This document shows positions 36,073 through 45,285 of a DNA stretch of 64,000 nt, piece by piece. The notes below the pieces were generated by a model. The model made no database searches. It saw only the letters and a list, made by a program, of their open reading frames with translations, and was not told the DNA's origin. This stretch comes from Azonexus fungiphilus (GTDB taxonomy: Bacteria; Pseudomonadota; Gammaproteobacteria; Burkholderiales; Rhodocyclaceae), in the NCBI RefSeq assembly GCF_003634965.1, contig NZ_RBXP01000015.1, positions 1-64,000 on the forward strand, read 5' to 3'. Positions within the stretch are counted from its first letter, which is position 1; the number at the start of each line of letters is the position of its first letter. The position numbers and the translations under genes were made by a program.

Positions 36073-37686
36073 TCAGGCCTGCATCATCGCCCGGGCCACT
36101 GCCTCGGCGACCTTGATCCCGTCGACGCCGGCCGAGAGGATGCCGCCGGCGTAACCGGCGCCTTCGCCGGCCGGATAGAGGCCGCGCGTGTTGATGCTCT
36201 GGTAGTCGTCGCCGCGCTTGATGCGGATCGGCGACGAGGTGCGCGTCTCGACGCCGGTGAGCACCGCGTCGGCCATCGCGAAACCGTGGATCTGCCGGTC
36301 GAAGGCGGGGATGGCTTCGCGCAGCGCGTCGATGACGAAGGCCGGCGCGCAACTGCTCAGGTCAGTCATGTGCACGCCCGGCTGGTAGGACGGATCGACC
36401 TGACCGAGGACGGTCGACGGCCGTCCGGCGAGAAAATCGCCGACGCGCTGGGCCGGTGCGTCGTAGTTGCTGCCGCCGGCGAGGAATGCCTGGCTTTCCC
36501 AATGACGCTGGAAATCGACGCCGGCCAGCGGGTTCTGGCGGTAGTCGCCGGGAAAGTCTTCCGGCTCGACATTGACCACCAGCGCCGAATTGGCGTTGCG
36601 CTCGGCGCGGGAGTACTGGCTCATGCCGTTGGTGACGACGCGGCCGGGTTCCGAGGTAGCGGCGACCACCTGGCCGCCCGGACACATGCAGAAACTGTAG
36701 GCGGCGCGGCCGTTGGCGCAGTGATGGACGAGCTTGTAGTCGGCGGCGCCGAGCAACTCGTTGCCGGCATTGGGGCCGAAGCGGGCCTTGTCGATCAGTG
36801 TCTGCGGGTGCTCGATGCGGAAGCCGATGGCGAAGGGCTTGGCTTCGACATAGACGCCGCTGTCGTGGATCATCTGGAAGGTATCGCGAGCGCTGTGGCC
36901 GATCGCCAGCACCACATGGCGGCTGGCGATACGCTCGCCGCCGGCGAGTTCGACGCCTTCGACCTGGCCGTTGGCGATCTGCAGGCGCTCGACGCGGGCG
37001 CCGAAGCGAATTTCGCCGCCCAGTTCGCGGATCGTCGCGCGCATGTTCTCGACCATCTTGACCAGCCGGAAGGTGCCGATGTGCGGCTTGCTCACGTACA
37101 TGATCTCTTCAGGCGCGCCGGCCTTGACGAATTCGGCCATGACCTTGCGCCCGAGGAAGTTCGGGTCCTTGATCTGGCTGTACAGCTTGCCGTCGGAGAA
37201 GGTGCCGGCGCCGCCTTCGCCGAACTGGACGTTCGACTCCGGGTCGAGCACGTGCTTGCGCCACAGGCCCCAGGTGTCCTTGGTCCGCTCGCGCACGGCC
37301 TTGCCGCGTTCGAGGATGATCGGCCGGAAACCCATCTGCGCCAACAGCAGCCCGGCCATCAGGCCACAGGGGCCCATGCCGATGACCACCGGGCGCTCGT
37401 TCAGGCCTTCGGGGGCGCGGGCGACGAAGTGGTAGTCCATGTCCGGCGTCGGCACGACGTGGCGGTCGTCCTTCAGGCGGGCGGCGACGCGGGCTTCGTC
37501 GCGCAGTTCGACGTCGATCTGGTAGAGCAGGACGATGGCCGATTTCTTGCGCGCATCGTGGCTGCGCTTGAACACCGTGTAGCCGATCAGTTCGTCGTCG
37601 GCGATACCGAGCCGGGCACACAGCGCCGGGCGCAAGGCTTCCGGCGGGTGATCGAGCGGCAGCTTGAGTTCGGTCAGGCGCAGCAT
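36073..37686 (-). CDS. FAD-dependent dehydrogenase (COG2509-like)
   Basis: Flavoprotein of 537 residues. An N-terminal region of about 95 residues (RLTELKLPLDHPPEALRPAL) precedes the FAD motif VIGMGPCGLMAGLLLAQMG. The QFGEGGAGTFSDGKL and SFCMCPGGQVVAATSEPG blocks are typical of this uncharacterised dehydrogenase family. The end AGEGAGYAGGILSAGVDGI holds the second flavin contact. It lies 1 base downstream of the c'-type cytochrome gene on the same strand, which may be its redox partner. Confidence 0.9.
   Translation of the reverse strand: MLRLTELKLPLDHPPEALRPALCARLGIADDELIGYTVFKRSHDARKKSAIVLLYQIDVELRDEARVAARLKDDRHVVPTPDMDYHFVARAPEGLNERPVVIGMGPCGLMAGLLLAQMGFRPIILERGKAVRERTKDTWGLWRKHVLDPESNVQFGEGGAGTFSDGKLYSQIKDPNFLGRKVMAEFVKAGAPEEIMYVSKPHIGTFRLVKMVENMRATIRELGGEIRFGARVERLQIANGQVEGVELAGGERIASRHVVLAIGHSARDTFQMIHDSGVYVEAKPFAIGFRIEHPQTLIDKARFGPNAGNELLGAADYKLVHHCANGRAAYSFCMCPGGQVVAATSEPGRVVTNGMSQYSRAERNANSALVVNVEPEDFPGDYRQNPLAGVDFQRHWESQAFLAGGSNYDAPAQRVGDFLAGRPSTVLGQVDPSYQPGVHMTDLSSCAPAFVIDALREAIPAFDRQIHGFAMADAVLTGVETRTSSPIRIKRGDDYQSINTRGLYPAGEGAGYAGGILSAGVDGIKVAEAVARAMMQA
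36411..36420. repeat. CGGTCGACGG, one-mismatch palindrome copy
   Basis: Variant copy inside the flavoprotein gene, encoding part of GRPSTVLGQ. Like several other copies it gives Pro-Ser-Thr-Val. Confidence 0.4.
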
Positions 37687-37687
37687 C

Positions 37688-38143
37688 TCAGCGCGCCTTG
37701 AACGGTTTGTGGCAGCTCTGGCAACTGTCGTACACCGCCTGGTAGGTTTTTTCGACGGCCGTCTTGTCCTTGCTGCGGGCGGCGGCGAGGAGGGCGTCGG
37801 TGGCGGCAAGGAATTTCTCCTTCTCCGCGATGAAGCGTTCCGGCTCCTGCCAGACCCGCTCGGTGGCCTTGGTCGGCGGATAGTTGGTGTCCGGACCGAA
37901 ATGCGCCCAGGGCGCATCCCGGCGCTCGACCAGCCGCGTTGCCAGGTTCAGGAAGCGGTCTTCCTCGTAGCGCTTTTCGCGCAGCATCACGCCCATCGGC
38001 TCGAAGCTGCGGATGATCTCCTTGAATGCCTCCTGACGCGTCTTCACCGGCTGGCCGGGGCGGGTATCTTCGACCTCGCCGCAGGCGGCAACGAAAATCA
38101 GGGAAACGAGGGCAAGGGCTTGATAAATCCGGTTTTTCATCAT
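37688..38143 (-). CDS. class II (c'-type) cytochrome c, lipoprotein
   Basis: Protein of about 151 residues with a signal sequence ending in a lipobox (VAAC), so it is probably membrane-anchored in the periplasm. The single haem motif CQSCH is at the extreme C terminus, as in cytochromes c', which are four-helix bundles. Roles in the class include NO binding and electron transfer. ATG at 38143 or 38140 is more likely than the GTG 9 bases upstream. The next gene on the strand is the flavin dehydrogenase. Confidence 0.85.
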   Translation of the reverse strand: MMKNRIYQALALVSLIFVAACGEVEDTRPGQPVKTRQEAFKEIIRSFEPMGVMLREKRYEEDRFLNLATRLVERRDAPWAHFGPDTNYPPTKATERVWQEPERFIAEKEKFLAATDALLAAARSKDKTAVEKTYQAVYDSCQSCHKPFKAR

Positions 38144-38210
38144 CTGCTGCACGAGATTCTGGCGGAGGGCGGATTATACCTGCCGCTCCCGCCTTCGCTG
38201 AGCAGCAAAG

Positions 38211-38234
38211 AAAAAGGCGCCCGCAGGCGCCTTT
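38211..38234 (-). terminator. rho-independent terminator of the TbpB-like gene
   Basis: GGCGCC-TGCG-GGCGCC followed by a T run on the minus strand (AAAAAGGCGCC on the plus strand), 18 bases after the stop of the secreted TbpB-like gene. Confidence 0.85.
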
Positions 38235-38251
38235 TCCGGAGCAAGCTGGTC

Positions 38252-39706
38252 TTACTTGTTGCCGGTTTGCGATGGCGTCACGACCGGCGCAACCTTGTTG
38301 ACCAGGAAGAGGGCGTTCTGGGTTTGCACCACCTGCTCGCTGACCACCTTCTGCACGCTGGAGACACCACCGATCGAGGCGGCGTCGCTGCCATAAATCC
38401 GGCCATTGACCGAACCCTGGTAGCTGGTTCCGCTTTGATTGAACTGGCTGGCAGAAATGTTGTTCGAACTGATCTTCGAGCCACTGATGGTGCCCGAGGC
38501 ATTGAAGTTCATCGCCTGGGCGTCATGCCCGCCATACCAGCTGCCGTTCCAGGTGGCGTCACCGAATTTCACCTGCATCGCGACGTAGCCCTGACGATTC
38601 CCGTCATAGCTGCCGCCCAGATAGGAGGCGGTGATGTTGTTTGCCCGCAGGGCGCTCAGTTGCTCTTGCGAGGTTTCCAGGCCGGCGACGTAGTAGCCTT
38701 CAATTCCGTTCATCATCGGGCGACGTTCCATCTCCGACTCGCCGCCGCCGCCGTAGGTGTAGGCAGCAATCCGGCCAACTGCGACATTTTCGTCGGAATA
38801 GCGGATGGCATCGGTAAAGGGGGAAACTTTCTTGACGATCGGGTACCAGTCCCAGCCGTGGCGGGTCGGCACCGGAATGTAGCCTACGACCATCGAGGTG
38901 TCCGGAATATACGAGCTTGCTTCATCGGCCTTGCGATTATGGGAAAATCCGGAGGCGAAGGCGTAGCCGTTTTCGCCGCTTCCCCAGGCGTCAAAATGGT
39001 GCAGGCCGTCATCCCGGTTGTCGTAGCGCTGGCCTTCGCCAACGATCTGATAAGGAACCCAGCGGAAACCGCGGCCGGGAATCCAGACCAGACGCTGCCC
39101 GTATTCGGCAAGATTGTAGGAGCCGCCGCCAAAATAGGCGTTGAGCGGGCCTGAAGATGCGACCTCGGTGGTCCCGTCGAGCGTGCGCAACTTCCACGAT
39201 GCCGTACCGGGGTAGTCCGGGGCGTAACCCTCGCCGCCTTCGTCGAACATGAACTTGGCGAAAGCAGGGAGTTCTTCTCGCGGCGTCGGCGTCAGGGTCA
39301 TCGCAAACTCGCCGGCAGCGTAGTTGCTCGACGGGCCTTCCTCGCTGACAAGGGCTCTCTTTGGCGAGTCGCTGTTGCTTGAGTAGATGGCATAGCCGCA
39401 CCAGTTGCCGGTGCCACAGAAGTTGTCATTGGAGAGCGTCGGGCTTTGGACTTCCGGCAGGGTTCGGTAGGGGGCCGAATTGCCGCCTCCGATGAATGCC
39501 AAAGGATTTATGGTCGGACCGCCGGCGGCAGGCTCGACAAAGGCTGACCACGGCCCCCATTGATCAACGGAATCATCGGCAACCGTAACGTTTGCATACG
39601 AGCGGGTGCGCTTCCAGTCGTCCTCATTGAAGGTGGCAGCCTGCGCCAGCGAGGCGCTGAGGATTGCCGAAATGGCTGCAGCGATGAGTGTCTTGGTGTT
39701 TTTCAT
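38252..39706 (-). CDS. secreted protein with TbpB-like C-terminal barrel, probable Slam cargo
   Basis: Protein of 484 residues with a cleavable Sec signal (AAAISAILSASLAQA, cut near residue 23) and no lipobox, so it should be released rather than lipid-anchored. Residues about 350-450 carry a transferrin-binding-protein-B type barrel pattern: ASYLGGSYDGNRQGYVAMQV, FGDATWNGSWYGG and the closing GSVNGRIYGSDAASIGGV. The N-terminal 340 residues are not recognised; Cys97 and Cys103 could form a disulfide. The gene is next to a Slam gene, like the hemophore cargo of type XI systems. The ligand is unknown. Ribosome site GAGGAG. Confidence 0.72.
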   Translation of the reverse strand: MKNTKTLIAAAISAILSASLAQAATFNEDDWKRTRSYANVTVADDSVDQWGPWSAFVEPAAGGPTINPLAFIGGGNSAPYRTLPEVQSPTLSNDNFCGTGNWCGYAIYSSNSDSPKRALVSEEGPSSNYAAGEFAMTLTPTPREELPAFAKFMFDEGGEGYAPDYPGTASWKLRTLDGTTEVASSGPLNAYFGGGSYNLAEYGQRLVWIPGRGFRWVPYQIVGEGQRYDNRDDGLHHFDAWGSGENGYAFASGFSHNRKADEASSYIPDTSMVVGYIPVPTRHGWDWYPIVKKVSPFTDAIRYSDENVAVGRIAAYTYGGGGESEMERRPMMNGIEGYYVAGLETSQEQLSALRANNITASYLGGSYDGNRQGYVAMQVKFGDATWNGSWYGGHDAQAMNFNASGTISGSKISSNNISASQFNQSGTSYQGSVNGRIYGSDAASIGGVSSVQKVVSEQVVQTQNALFLVNKVAPVVTPSQTGNK

Positions 39707-39763
39707 GATGGCTCCTCAGGTGGGTGTCTGGCGGGCAAGGGCAAACGCATAAATTATGAGATC

Positions 39764-39792
39764 ATCTTACGGAGGCGAGGAGAGGCGGGCAA
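39764..39792 (-). promoter_or_regulatory. possible sigma-70 promoter for the TbpB-like gene
   Basis: On the minus strand TTGCCC, 17 bases, then TAAGAT, about 58 bases before the start codon. The match is modest. Together with the terminator at 39869 it suggests the cargo gene is transcribed separately from slam. Confidence 0.3.
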
Positions 39793-39868
39793 TTGTACTT
39801 AAGTGCAGTTGTCTGCATCTTTCCGGGGGGTTCGCTTCCAGTTTAGTTCGGTTGGCTGTATCCGCAAT

Positions 39869-39897
39869 AAAAAACGGCCCCTCCTGGGGCCGTTTTT
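39869..39897. terminator. bidirectional rho-independent terminator after slam
   Basis: CGGCCCC-TCCT-GGGGCCG with A6 and T5 flanks, 16 bases after the stop of the slam-like gene. Confidence 0.88.
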
Positions 39898-39913
39898 GGT
39901 AAGTGTCTCAGCT

Positions 39914-41212
39914 TCAGAACATGCGGGAAAGACTGAAGCCGGTGACTTCGCGAGCGTAGGTGTAGATATCGACATTCGAGTCGGTGTCGGTACGCTGCCA
40001 GTTACCGGAGAATTTCCAGTCTTTCAGTAGTCCTTCACTGAATGTATGGGTCAGCCCGATTTCCAGTCGCTGTTCCGATTCCTTGCGGGCGATACCGAAT
40101 ACTGGTTCCTCCCCCTTGAATTTGGCCTTGCGGTAGGTATAACGGGCGTAGACGCCGCCTTTTTCCCAGGCTGAAGCATTGGCGCCGGCAAAAGCTTCCC
40201 AGCCCTTGTTGTCGAAGCGCAGCGTTTCTGCATTTTCGCTGAATCCCTTGGCGCCGATCTGGGCGGCAAGCTTGCCTTGCAGGAAGATGTGTCCATAAGA
40301 TGCGCCGGCCGAGAAGAAGTCGGCATCACGACCTTGGTCTACCGTGCGCACGAAGTTTTTGTGCATGGCGAGAGCTTCGATGTTGATTTCGCCGTTTTTG
40401 TGCAGGAATGTCATGGTTGGCGAAACCGAGTAGAAAGTGCCGAGGCGGTTGTCACCCAAGGCCAGCTCGTCAACCTGGAAATTGACCTTGCCGCGCCACT
40501 GATTCGGTGCAATCCAGCCGGGGCCGGTGGCCAGGGTCACTGCGGTCAGGTTGAAATCGTCTTCCCTGAAATAGCCTTTGTGATATAGCGAGGCGCTGCT
40601 CTGCCAGATGAAGCGGGTCGGGCTTTCGCCGATGCGGACGACGAAGGGGGAGTTATAGGTGTGGATGGCGCTGATCTGCGTCATGCCAGCCCAATCACTA
40701 CGGGGTTTCGAGCCAGGGTTCAGGACCAGTCCACCGGGCAGTGTCGTGGAACTCGGGCCGACATTGACGTTGGTATCGTATTGCAATCCTGCATCGAAAC
40801 TGAAATTCCAGTTGTGCGGTTTGGCCGACAACGCAACCTCGTCGCGTTTGATCTGGGCCATGAAGGCAAGTACTGCGAGGCGGACGTTGTCTGGGGTTTT
40901 GGGATCGTCCAGTACGCGTTGGGCTTCGGCCGTTGCACGCGCATAGTCAAGTGCGCGGAAATAAGCGACAGCCAGTTCCAGGCGGGCACGTTGCAGGGTA
41001 GGGTTGTTGCTGAGAACGGTTTCCAGCGCTTCGATCGAACTGTAAATCTTTGCTTGCTCGCGCAGGAAGATGCCTTGCTTGAACAAACGTTCGGTATCGG
41101 CTGTCGTGGCGCTTTCCTCGCCCTGGGCCAGCGGAGGCAGCAATGCCAACGCCAGCGATGCGAGCACGAGTTTGCCGTGGCCGCCGCCGTTTCCGGTTTT
41201 TGCTTTGATCAT
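39914..41212 (-). CDS. Slam-like surface lipoprotein assembly modifier (DUF560), type XI secretion
   Basis: Outer-membrane protein of 432 residues. After a signal peptide (cut near LAQGE), residues about 38-130 are TPR-like helices (LFKQGIFLREQAKIYSSIEALETVL, quoted in part by position 43-67). The rest is a beta-barrel with alternating strands, ending in Phe (SLSRMF), the outer-membrane signature. TPR plus a C-terminal DUF560 barrel is the Slam architecture. Slam proteins move TbpB-like cargo across the outer membrane. The probable cargo is the next gene downstream. No TonB-dependent receptor or haem gene is nearby. Confidence 0.75.
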   Translation of the reverse strand: MIKAKTGNGGGHGKLVLASLALALLPPLAQGEESATTADTERLFKQGIFLREQAKIYSSIEALETVLSNNPTLQRARLELAVAYFRALDYARATAEAQRVLDDPKTPDNVRLAVLAFMAQIKRDEVALSAKPHNWNFSFDAGLQYDTNVNVGPSSTTLPGGLVLNPGSKPRSDWAGMTQISAIHTYNSPFVVRIGESPTRFIWQSSASLYHKGYFREDDFNLTAVTLATGPGWIAPNQWRGKVNFQVDELALGDNRLGTFYSVSPTMTFLHKNGEINIEALAMHKNFVRTVDQGRDADFFSAGASYGHIFLQGKLAAQIGAKGFSENAETLRFDNKGWEAFAGANASAWEKGGVYARYTYRKAKFKGEEPVFGIARKESEQRLEIGLTHTFSEGLLKDWKFSGNWQRTDTDSNVDIYTYAREVTGFSLSRMF

Positions 41213-41278
41213 GTATCGTTTCCCCCGAAGCGCGGAATCGTTTCCGCATGTTCCATTGAATTAAAAGAAATTTATTAT

Positions 41279-41998
41279 ATGACGATGTGGGCGGCGGAAG
41301 TGAATTCTGTCTGCCGCTTTTTCTTGCGGCGGCCGCCTTGTGTTTTTTCTGCCTCGTGCCGCCTTGCTGTGTGGGCGGGACGTGGATTTCTCGGCCTTTT
41401 CTTCCTGTGTTTTTCGCTTGCCACTCTGGCGGTTGATCAGTCAGACGTTGCAGGTCTGTTCGGCTACAAGGAACGGCGAAACGAAGGTTTCGGGATGTTC
41501 CCGCAATGGGTTTCGGTGATGCAGCGCCATGCGGTGGATATGGCGGCGCCGCAGAATTGTCCGGTCAACCTGTGCCGGGTGCCGGAATGGCAGAGCCTGA
41601 TCGCATCGCTGCAGGGACGTGGCCTGCGCGAGCAGGTACTGGCGGTCAACGAGTTCGCCAATCGCTTTCGCTACGTGCTCGATCAGGACAACTATGGCCG
41701 GTCCGACTACTGGGCGATACCGCGCGAGTTCCTGACGCTGGGCGGCGATTGCGAGGACTACGCGATCATCAAGTATTTCTCGTTGCGACAACTCGGGGTG
41801 CCGGCCGAGGTGCTGCGCGTCGTCGTCGTGCAGGATACCAACCTGCGCATTCCGCATGCTGTGCTCGCTTTGCGCGTGCAGGACGATATCATCGTGCTCG
41901 ACAACCAGATTCGGGATGTCGTCTCGCACCGCAAGGTCGCCCACTACCTGCCCGTCTTTTCGGTCAACGAACAATACTGGTGGATGCACCTGCCATGA
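41279..41998 (+). CDS. LapG-like transglutaminase-type cysteine protease
   Basis: Periplasmic protease of 239 residues in the bacterial transglutaminase-like cysteine proteinase family. The triad is complete: Cys158 in GGDCEDYAI, His193 in RIPHAVLAL, Asp208 in VLDNQ. LapG cuts the N terminus of large adhesins and is held by the c-di-GMP receptor LapD when c-di-GMP is high. The N terminus is long and Cys-rich; a hydrophobic segment at about 35-50 serves as signal or anchor, and a later start is possible. The next gene is a membrane HD-GYP-like protein, perhaps its controller. No lapD or lapA is nearby. Confidence 0.85.
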   Translation: MTMWAAEVNSVCRFFLRRPPCVFSASCRLAVWAGRGFLGLFFLCFSLATLAVDQSDVAGLFGYKERRNEGFGMFPQWVSVMQRHAVDMAAPQNCPVNLCRVPEWQSLIASLQGRGLREQVLAVNEFANRFRYVLDQDNYGRSDYWAIPREFLTLGGDCEDYAIIKYFSLRQLGVPAEVLRVVVVQDTNLRIPHAVLALRVQDDIIVLDNQIRDVVSHRKVAHYLPVFSVNEQYWWMHLP

Positions 41999-42071
41999 AG
42001 CCGGTTTCCGCCATCCGTTTTTGCAGCCCTGTCCCAACCCTTGACGATTCCGTGCATCCGAAGGAACAACC

Positions 42072-44150
42072 ATGAGCCAAACCCTGCCAAGAAAACAGCT
42101 GATTCCCGCATTGCTGGGGTTCATCCTGATCTTTGCGATCGGCGCCCTGTCGATTTCGTCCTTCGTCGACCGGGCCCGGCAGCGTGACCTGCGTGCCTGG
42201 GAAAGCATGCTCGGTGTTCTCGCCGACAGCCGGCAGCAGGATGTCGAGCGCTGGCTCGAGGTCCAGGCCGCGGTGATGCAGGAGCTGGCGGACAATGCCT
42301 CGCTGCGCTTCTACGTCTCCCAGCTTGATGCTGCGCAGGCCGCCGGGGCCGGTGACGGCGAGGGCAACGCAGCGCAGGCGGCCTACCTGCGCAACCTGGT
42401 CGAGGCGACGGCTGAGCGCGCGCTGTTTTCCGGTGGCACTCAGGGCAAGGTCCAGGCCAACATCGACCGGGCTCTCGATTCCGGCATCGTCGTCGTCGAT
42501 TCAGCCGGCCGGCCGCTGGTCGAGACCTCCGGCTTCCGGCTCGACGACACGCTGCGCACTTCGATGCTGGCGGCGATCAAGGACGGCAAGCCGCAGTTGC
42601 GCGATGTCTACGAGAATGGCCGGGGCGAACTGGTGATCGGCTTCGTTGCGCCGGTCTTCCCGGTCCAGATGACCGGCGGTGCCCGGCCGCTGGGGGCGGT
42701 GGCCGGGGTCAAGCGGGTGCGCGACGAGCTGTTCCCTTTGCTCAAGCGGCGCGGCGGTCTGGCGGCGCACGAGGAAACCGTGCTGCTGCGCAAGGACGGG
42801 GCCGAGCTGGTTTTCGTCTCGCCGACGGCCGACGGCGCCCAGCCCTTGCGCCGGCGTCTGCCGGCGACCGCCGGCGGTCTCGTCGAAAGCGCCGCGATCG
42901 AAGCCGTCGGCGGCTTCTTCAGCGGCAGCGATCATGCCGGGCGCGAGGTCCTGGCGGTCAGCCGGGCGCTGCGCGCGGCACCATGGGTGCTGCTCAGCGC
43001 GGTCGATGCCGGCGAGGCGCTGCGCGAGTCGCAGGACCATCGCCGCTTCCTGCTGACGGCCTTCTCGCTCGCTTCGTTGCTGCTCGGCTGCGCGCTGGTG
43101 GCTGCCTGGTGGCACGGTTCGTCGGTACGGGCGCGGGCATCGGCGGCGGCGCTCGAGGCAAAGACGCGGCAGCTGTCGCACCAGTCGGCGCTGATGCAGA
43201 GCGTCATCGACGGCAGTCCCGATCTGATCTTCACCCTTGACGACGGTCGTCTCGGTTTCAGCAACCAGGCCTTTGCGCTTGCCGTCGGCGGTCATGCCGA
43301 GACGCTTGCCGGCAAGACCCTGTCGAGCATCATCGGTCCGGCCGCGGCGACCAGCCTGGCGGCCCTGCTGGCCGACAGCGCGGCCAGCGGGCAGCCGGTG
43401 TCGCGGATGCTCGAGATCGAACTTCAGGGCGTCGCCCGGACGATGTACTGCACGGTGCTGCCGATCGTCGGGGCGACGGCGTCGGCGTCGGTGCTGTGCA
43501 TCGTTCGCGACATGACCGAGGCGCAGCGCGAGCAGTCCCGCCGGCAGCGGCTGATGCAGCAACTGGTGGCGGCGCTGACTTCGATCGTTGATCGCCACGA
43601 CCCCTACTGCGCCGAGCATTCGATGCGCACCGCGCTGGTCGCGACCGCGGTCGGGCGCGAGCTCGAGCTGCCGGCGGCGGCGCTCGAGCGCCTCGACATG
43701 GCGGCGCGCCTGGCCAACCTGGGCAAGATCTTCCTGCCGCGCGAACTGCTGACCAAGGCGGAGACGCTGTCGGCCGACGAGCAGAAGCAGGTGCAGTCGC
43801 ACGTCCAGCTGACGCTCGACGTGCTCAGTGACATCGATTTCGACGGGCCGGTCCTCGACATCGTCGCGCAGAAGAACGAGTACCTCGATGGCAGCGGCTA
43901 TCCGGCCGGGCTGGCGGGCGACGCGCTGTGTCTCGAGGGGCGCATCCTGGCCGTGGCCAATGCCTTCGTCGCGATGGTCAGCGCGCGCTCCTACCGCGCC
44001 GGGGTCTCGCTCGAGGAAACGCTCGGCCTGCTGCTGCGCGATGCCGGCGTGCGCTATGACCGCCACGTCGTCGCGGCCCTGTTCCATGTCGCCGAGAACC
44101 GGCCGGAGTGGATCGACTGGTCGGCGCCGGCGCCGCGCGATCCGGCCTGA
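42072..44150 (+). CDS. membrane sensor with Cache, PAS and degenerate HD-GYP domain
   Basis: Protein of 692 residues. Membrane segments at about 10-30 and 323-345 frame a periplasmic Cache-like domain; a PAS domain (about 370-480) and an HD-GYP fold (about 490-680) follow. The HD-GYP catalytic residues are largely lost: the usual HDIGKI reads ANLGKI, HHHERWDGSGYP reads AQKNEYLDGSGYP, and AVADVFDAL reads AVANAFVAM. DGSGYP itself remains. It is therefore more likely a c-di-GMP or other ligand receptor than a phosphodiesterase. It lies 73 bases after the LapG-like gene, and the two are probably co-transcribed. Confidence 0.85.
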   Translation: MSQTLPRKQLIPALLGFILIFAIGALSISSFVDRARQRDLRAWESMLGVLADSRQQDVERWLEVQAAVMQELADNASLRFYVSQLDAAQAAGAGDGEGNAAQAAYLRNLVEATAERALFSGGTQGKVQANIDRALDSGIVVVDSAGRPLVETSGFRLDDTLRTSMLAAIKDGKPQLRDVYENGRGELVIGFVAPVFPVQMTGGARPLGAVAGVKRVRDELFPLLKRRGGLAAHEETVLLRKDGAELVFVSPTADGAQPLRRRLPATAGGLVESAAIEAVGGFFSGSDHAGREVLAVSRALRAAPWVLLSAVDAGEALRESQDHRRFLLTAFSLASLLLGCALVAAWWHGSSVRARASAAALEAKTRQLSHQSALMQSVIDGSPDLIFTLDDGRLGFSNQAFALAVGGHAETLAGKTLSSIIGPAAATSLAALLADSAASGQPVSRMLEIELQGVARTMYCTVLPIVGATASASVLCIVRDMTEAQREQSRRQRLMQQLVAALTSIVDRHDPYCAEHSMRTALVATAVGRELELPAAALERLDMAARLANLGKIFLPRELLTKAETLSADEQKQVQSHVQLTLDVLSDIDFDGPVLDIVAQKNEYLDGSGYPAGLAGDALCLEGRILAVANAFVAMVSARSYRAGVSLEETLGLLLRDAGVRYDRHVVAALFHVAENRPEWIDWSAPAPRDPA

Positions 44151-44165
44151 GCGTCTGCACGCGCC

Positions 44166-44462
44166 TTACCAGGCGCGGGCGCCCATCAGGTAATTGCGGG
44201 TTTCCTGCGGTTTTTGCCGTTCTTCACCGGTCGACGGTGAAATTGCCGCCGGCTGGCCGACCGGCAGCAAGTGGTCGCGCAGGCGCAGGACCATGACCAG
44301 CAGATCCTCGTCGGCGGCAGCTTCCTCGATTTCGTTGAGGCGCTGGCGGGCGTAGGCCGGGTCGCGGGTCAGGCGCTCGAGATCGACCGTCTCGCCGAGC
44401 GCGCGCTTGACCTGCAGTTTGAAGCGGGCGAGCAGCTGGGCCATTTCCATCTTGTTGTCCAT
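44166..44462 (-). CDS. small hypothetical protein, 98 residues
   Basis: Charged, mostly helical protein starting MDNKMEMAQLLARFKLQVKR. No family is recognised. A GAGGAG ribosome site precedes the ATG; an open frame continues 90 bases upstream without a better start. It is 210 bases downstream of ureG on the same strand, but that gap is A/T-rich and may hold its own promoter. The C-terminal tail (AISPSTGEERQ) is encoded by a palindrome copy, so the tail may be a recent addition. Confidence 0.6.
   Translation of the reverse strand: MDNKMEMAQLLARFKLQVKRALGETVDLERLTRDPAYARQRLNEIEEAAADEDLLVMVLRLRDHLLPVGQPAAISPSTGEERQKPQETRNYLMGARAW
44229..44238. repeat. CGGTCGACGG, one-mismatch palindrome copy
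   Basis: Variant copy in the 3' part of the small gene, flanked by TTTTTGCCG on one side and AAATTGCCG on the other, the same A/T tracts seen beside other copies. Confidence 0.5.
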
Positions 44463-44672
44463 GCGGCGTTTTCTCCTCGTCGTTGCAGCGTCCCGTTGGG
44501 GTCGGGGCTGAACTGCAAGGTAGCGAGAATCGTGCCGGATGTTGCGCTGCAAAAAATGCCTTGAAAATCAGTTTTTTGCAGTTTGCTCGCGAAATGGCGG
44601 TGCGTTTCGACGCCAGCGACTGGTGCGGCAGGCGCGCCTTTCGGGCGAAATTGGTGCGCTGCCGCAGCCGGA

Positions 44673-45278
<606 letters not shown>

Positions 45279-45285
45279 GTTTTTC

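Noticed and set aside
44151-44190. Hairpin GCGCCTTACCAGGCGC between convergent genes
   Set aside because: The stem is short and no T run follows on either strand, and it lies in the coding end of the small gene.
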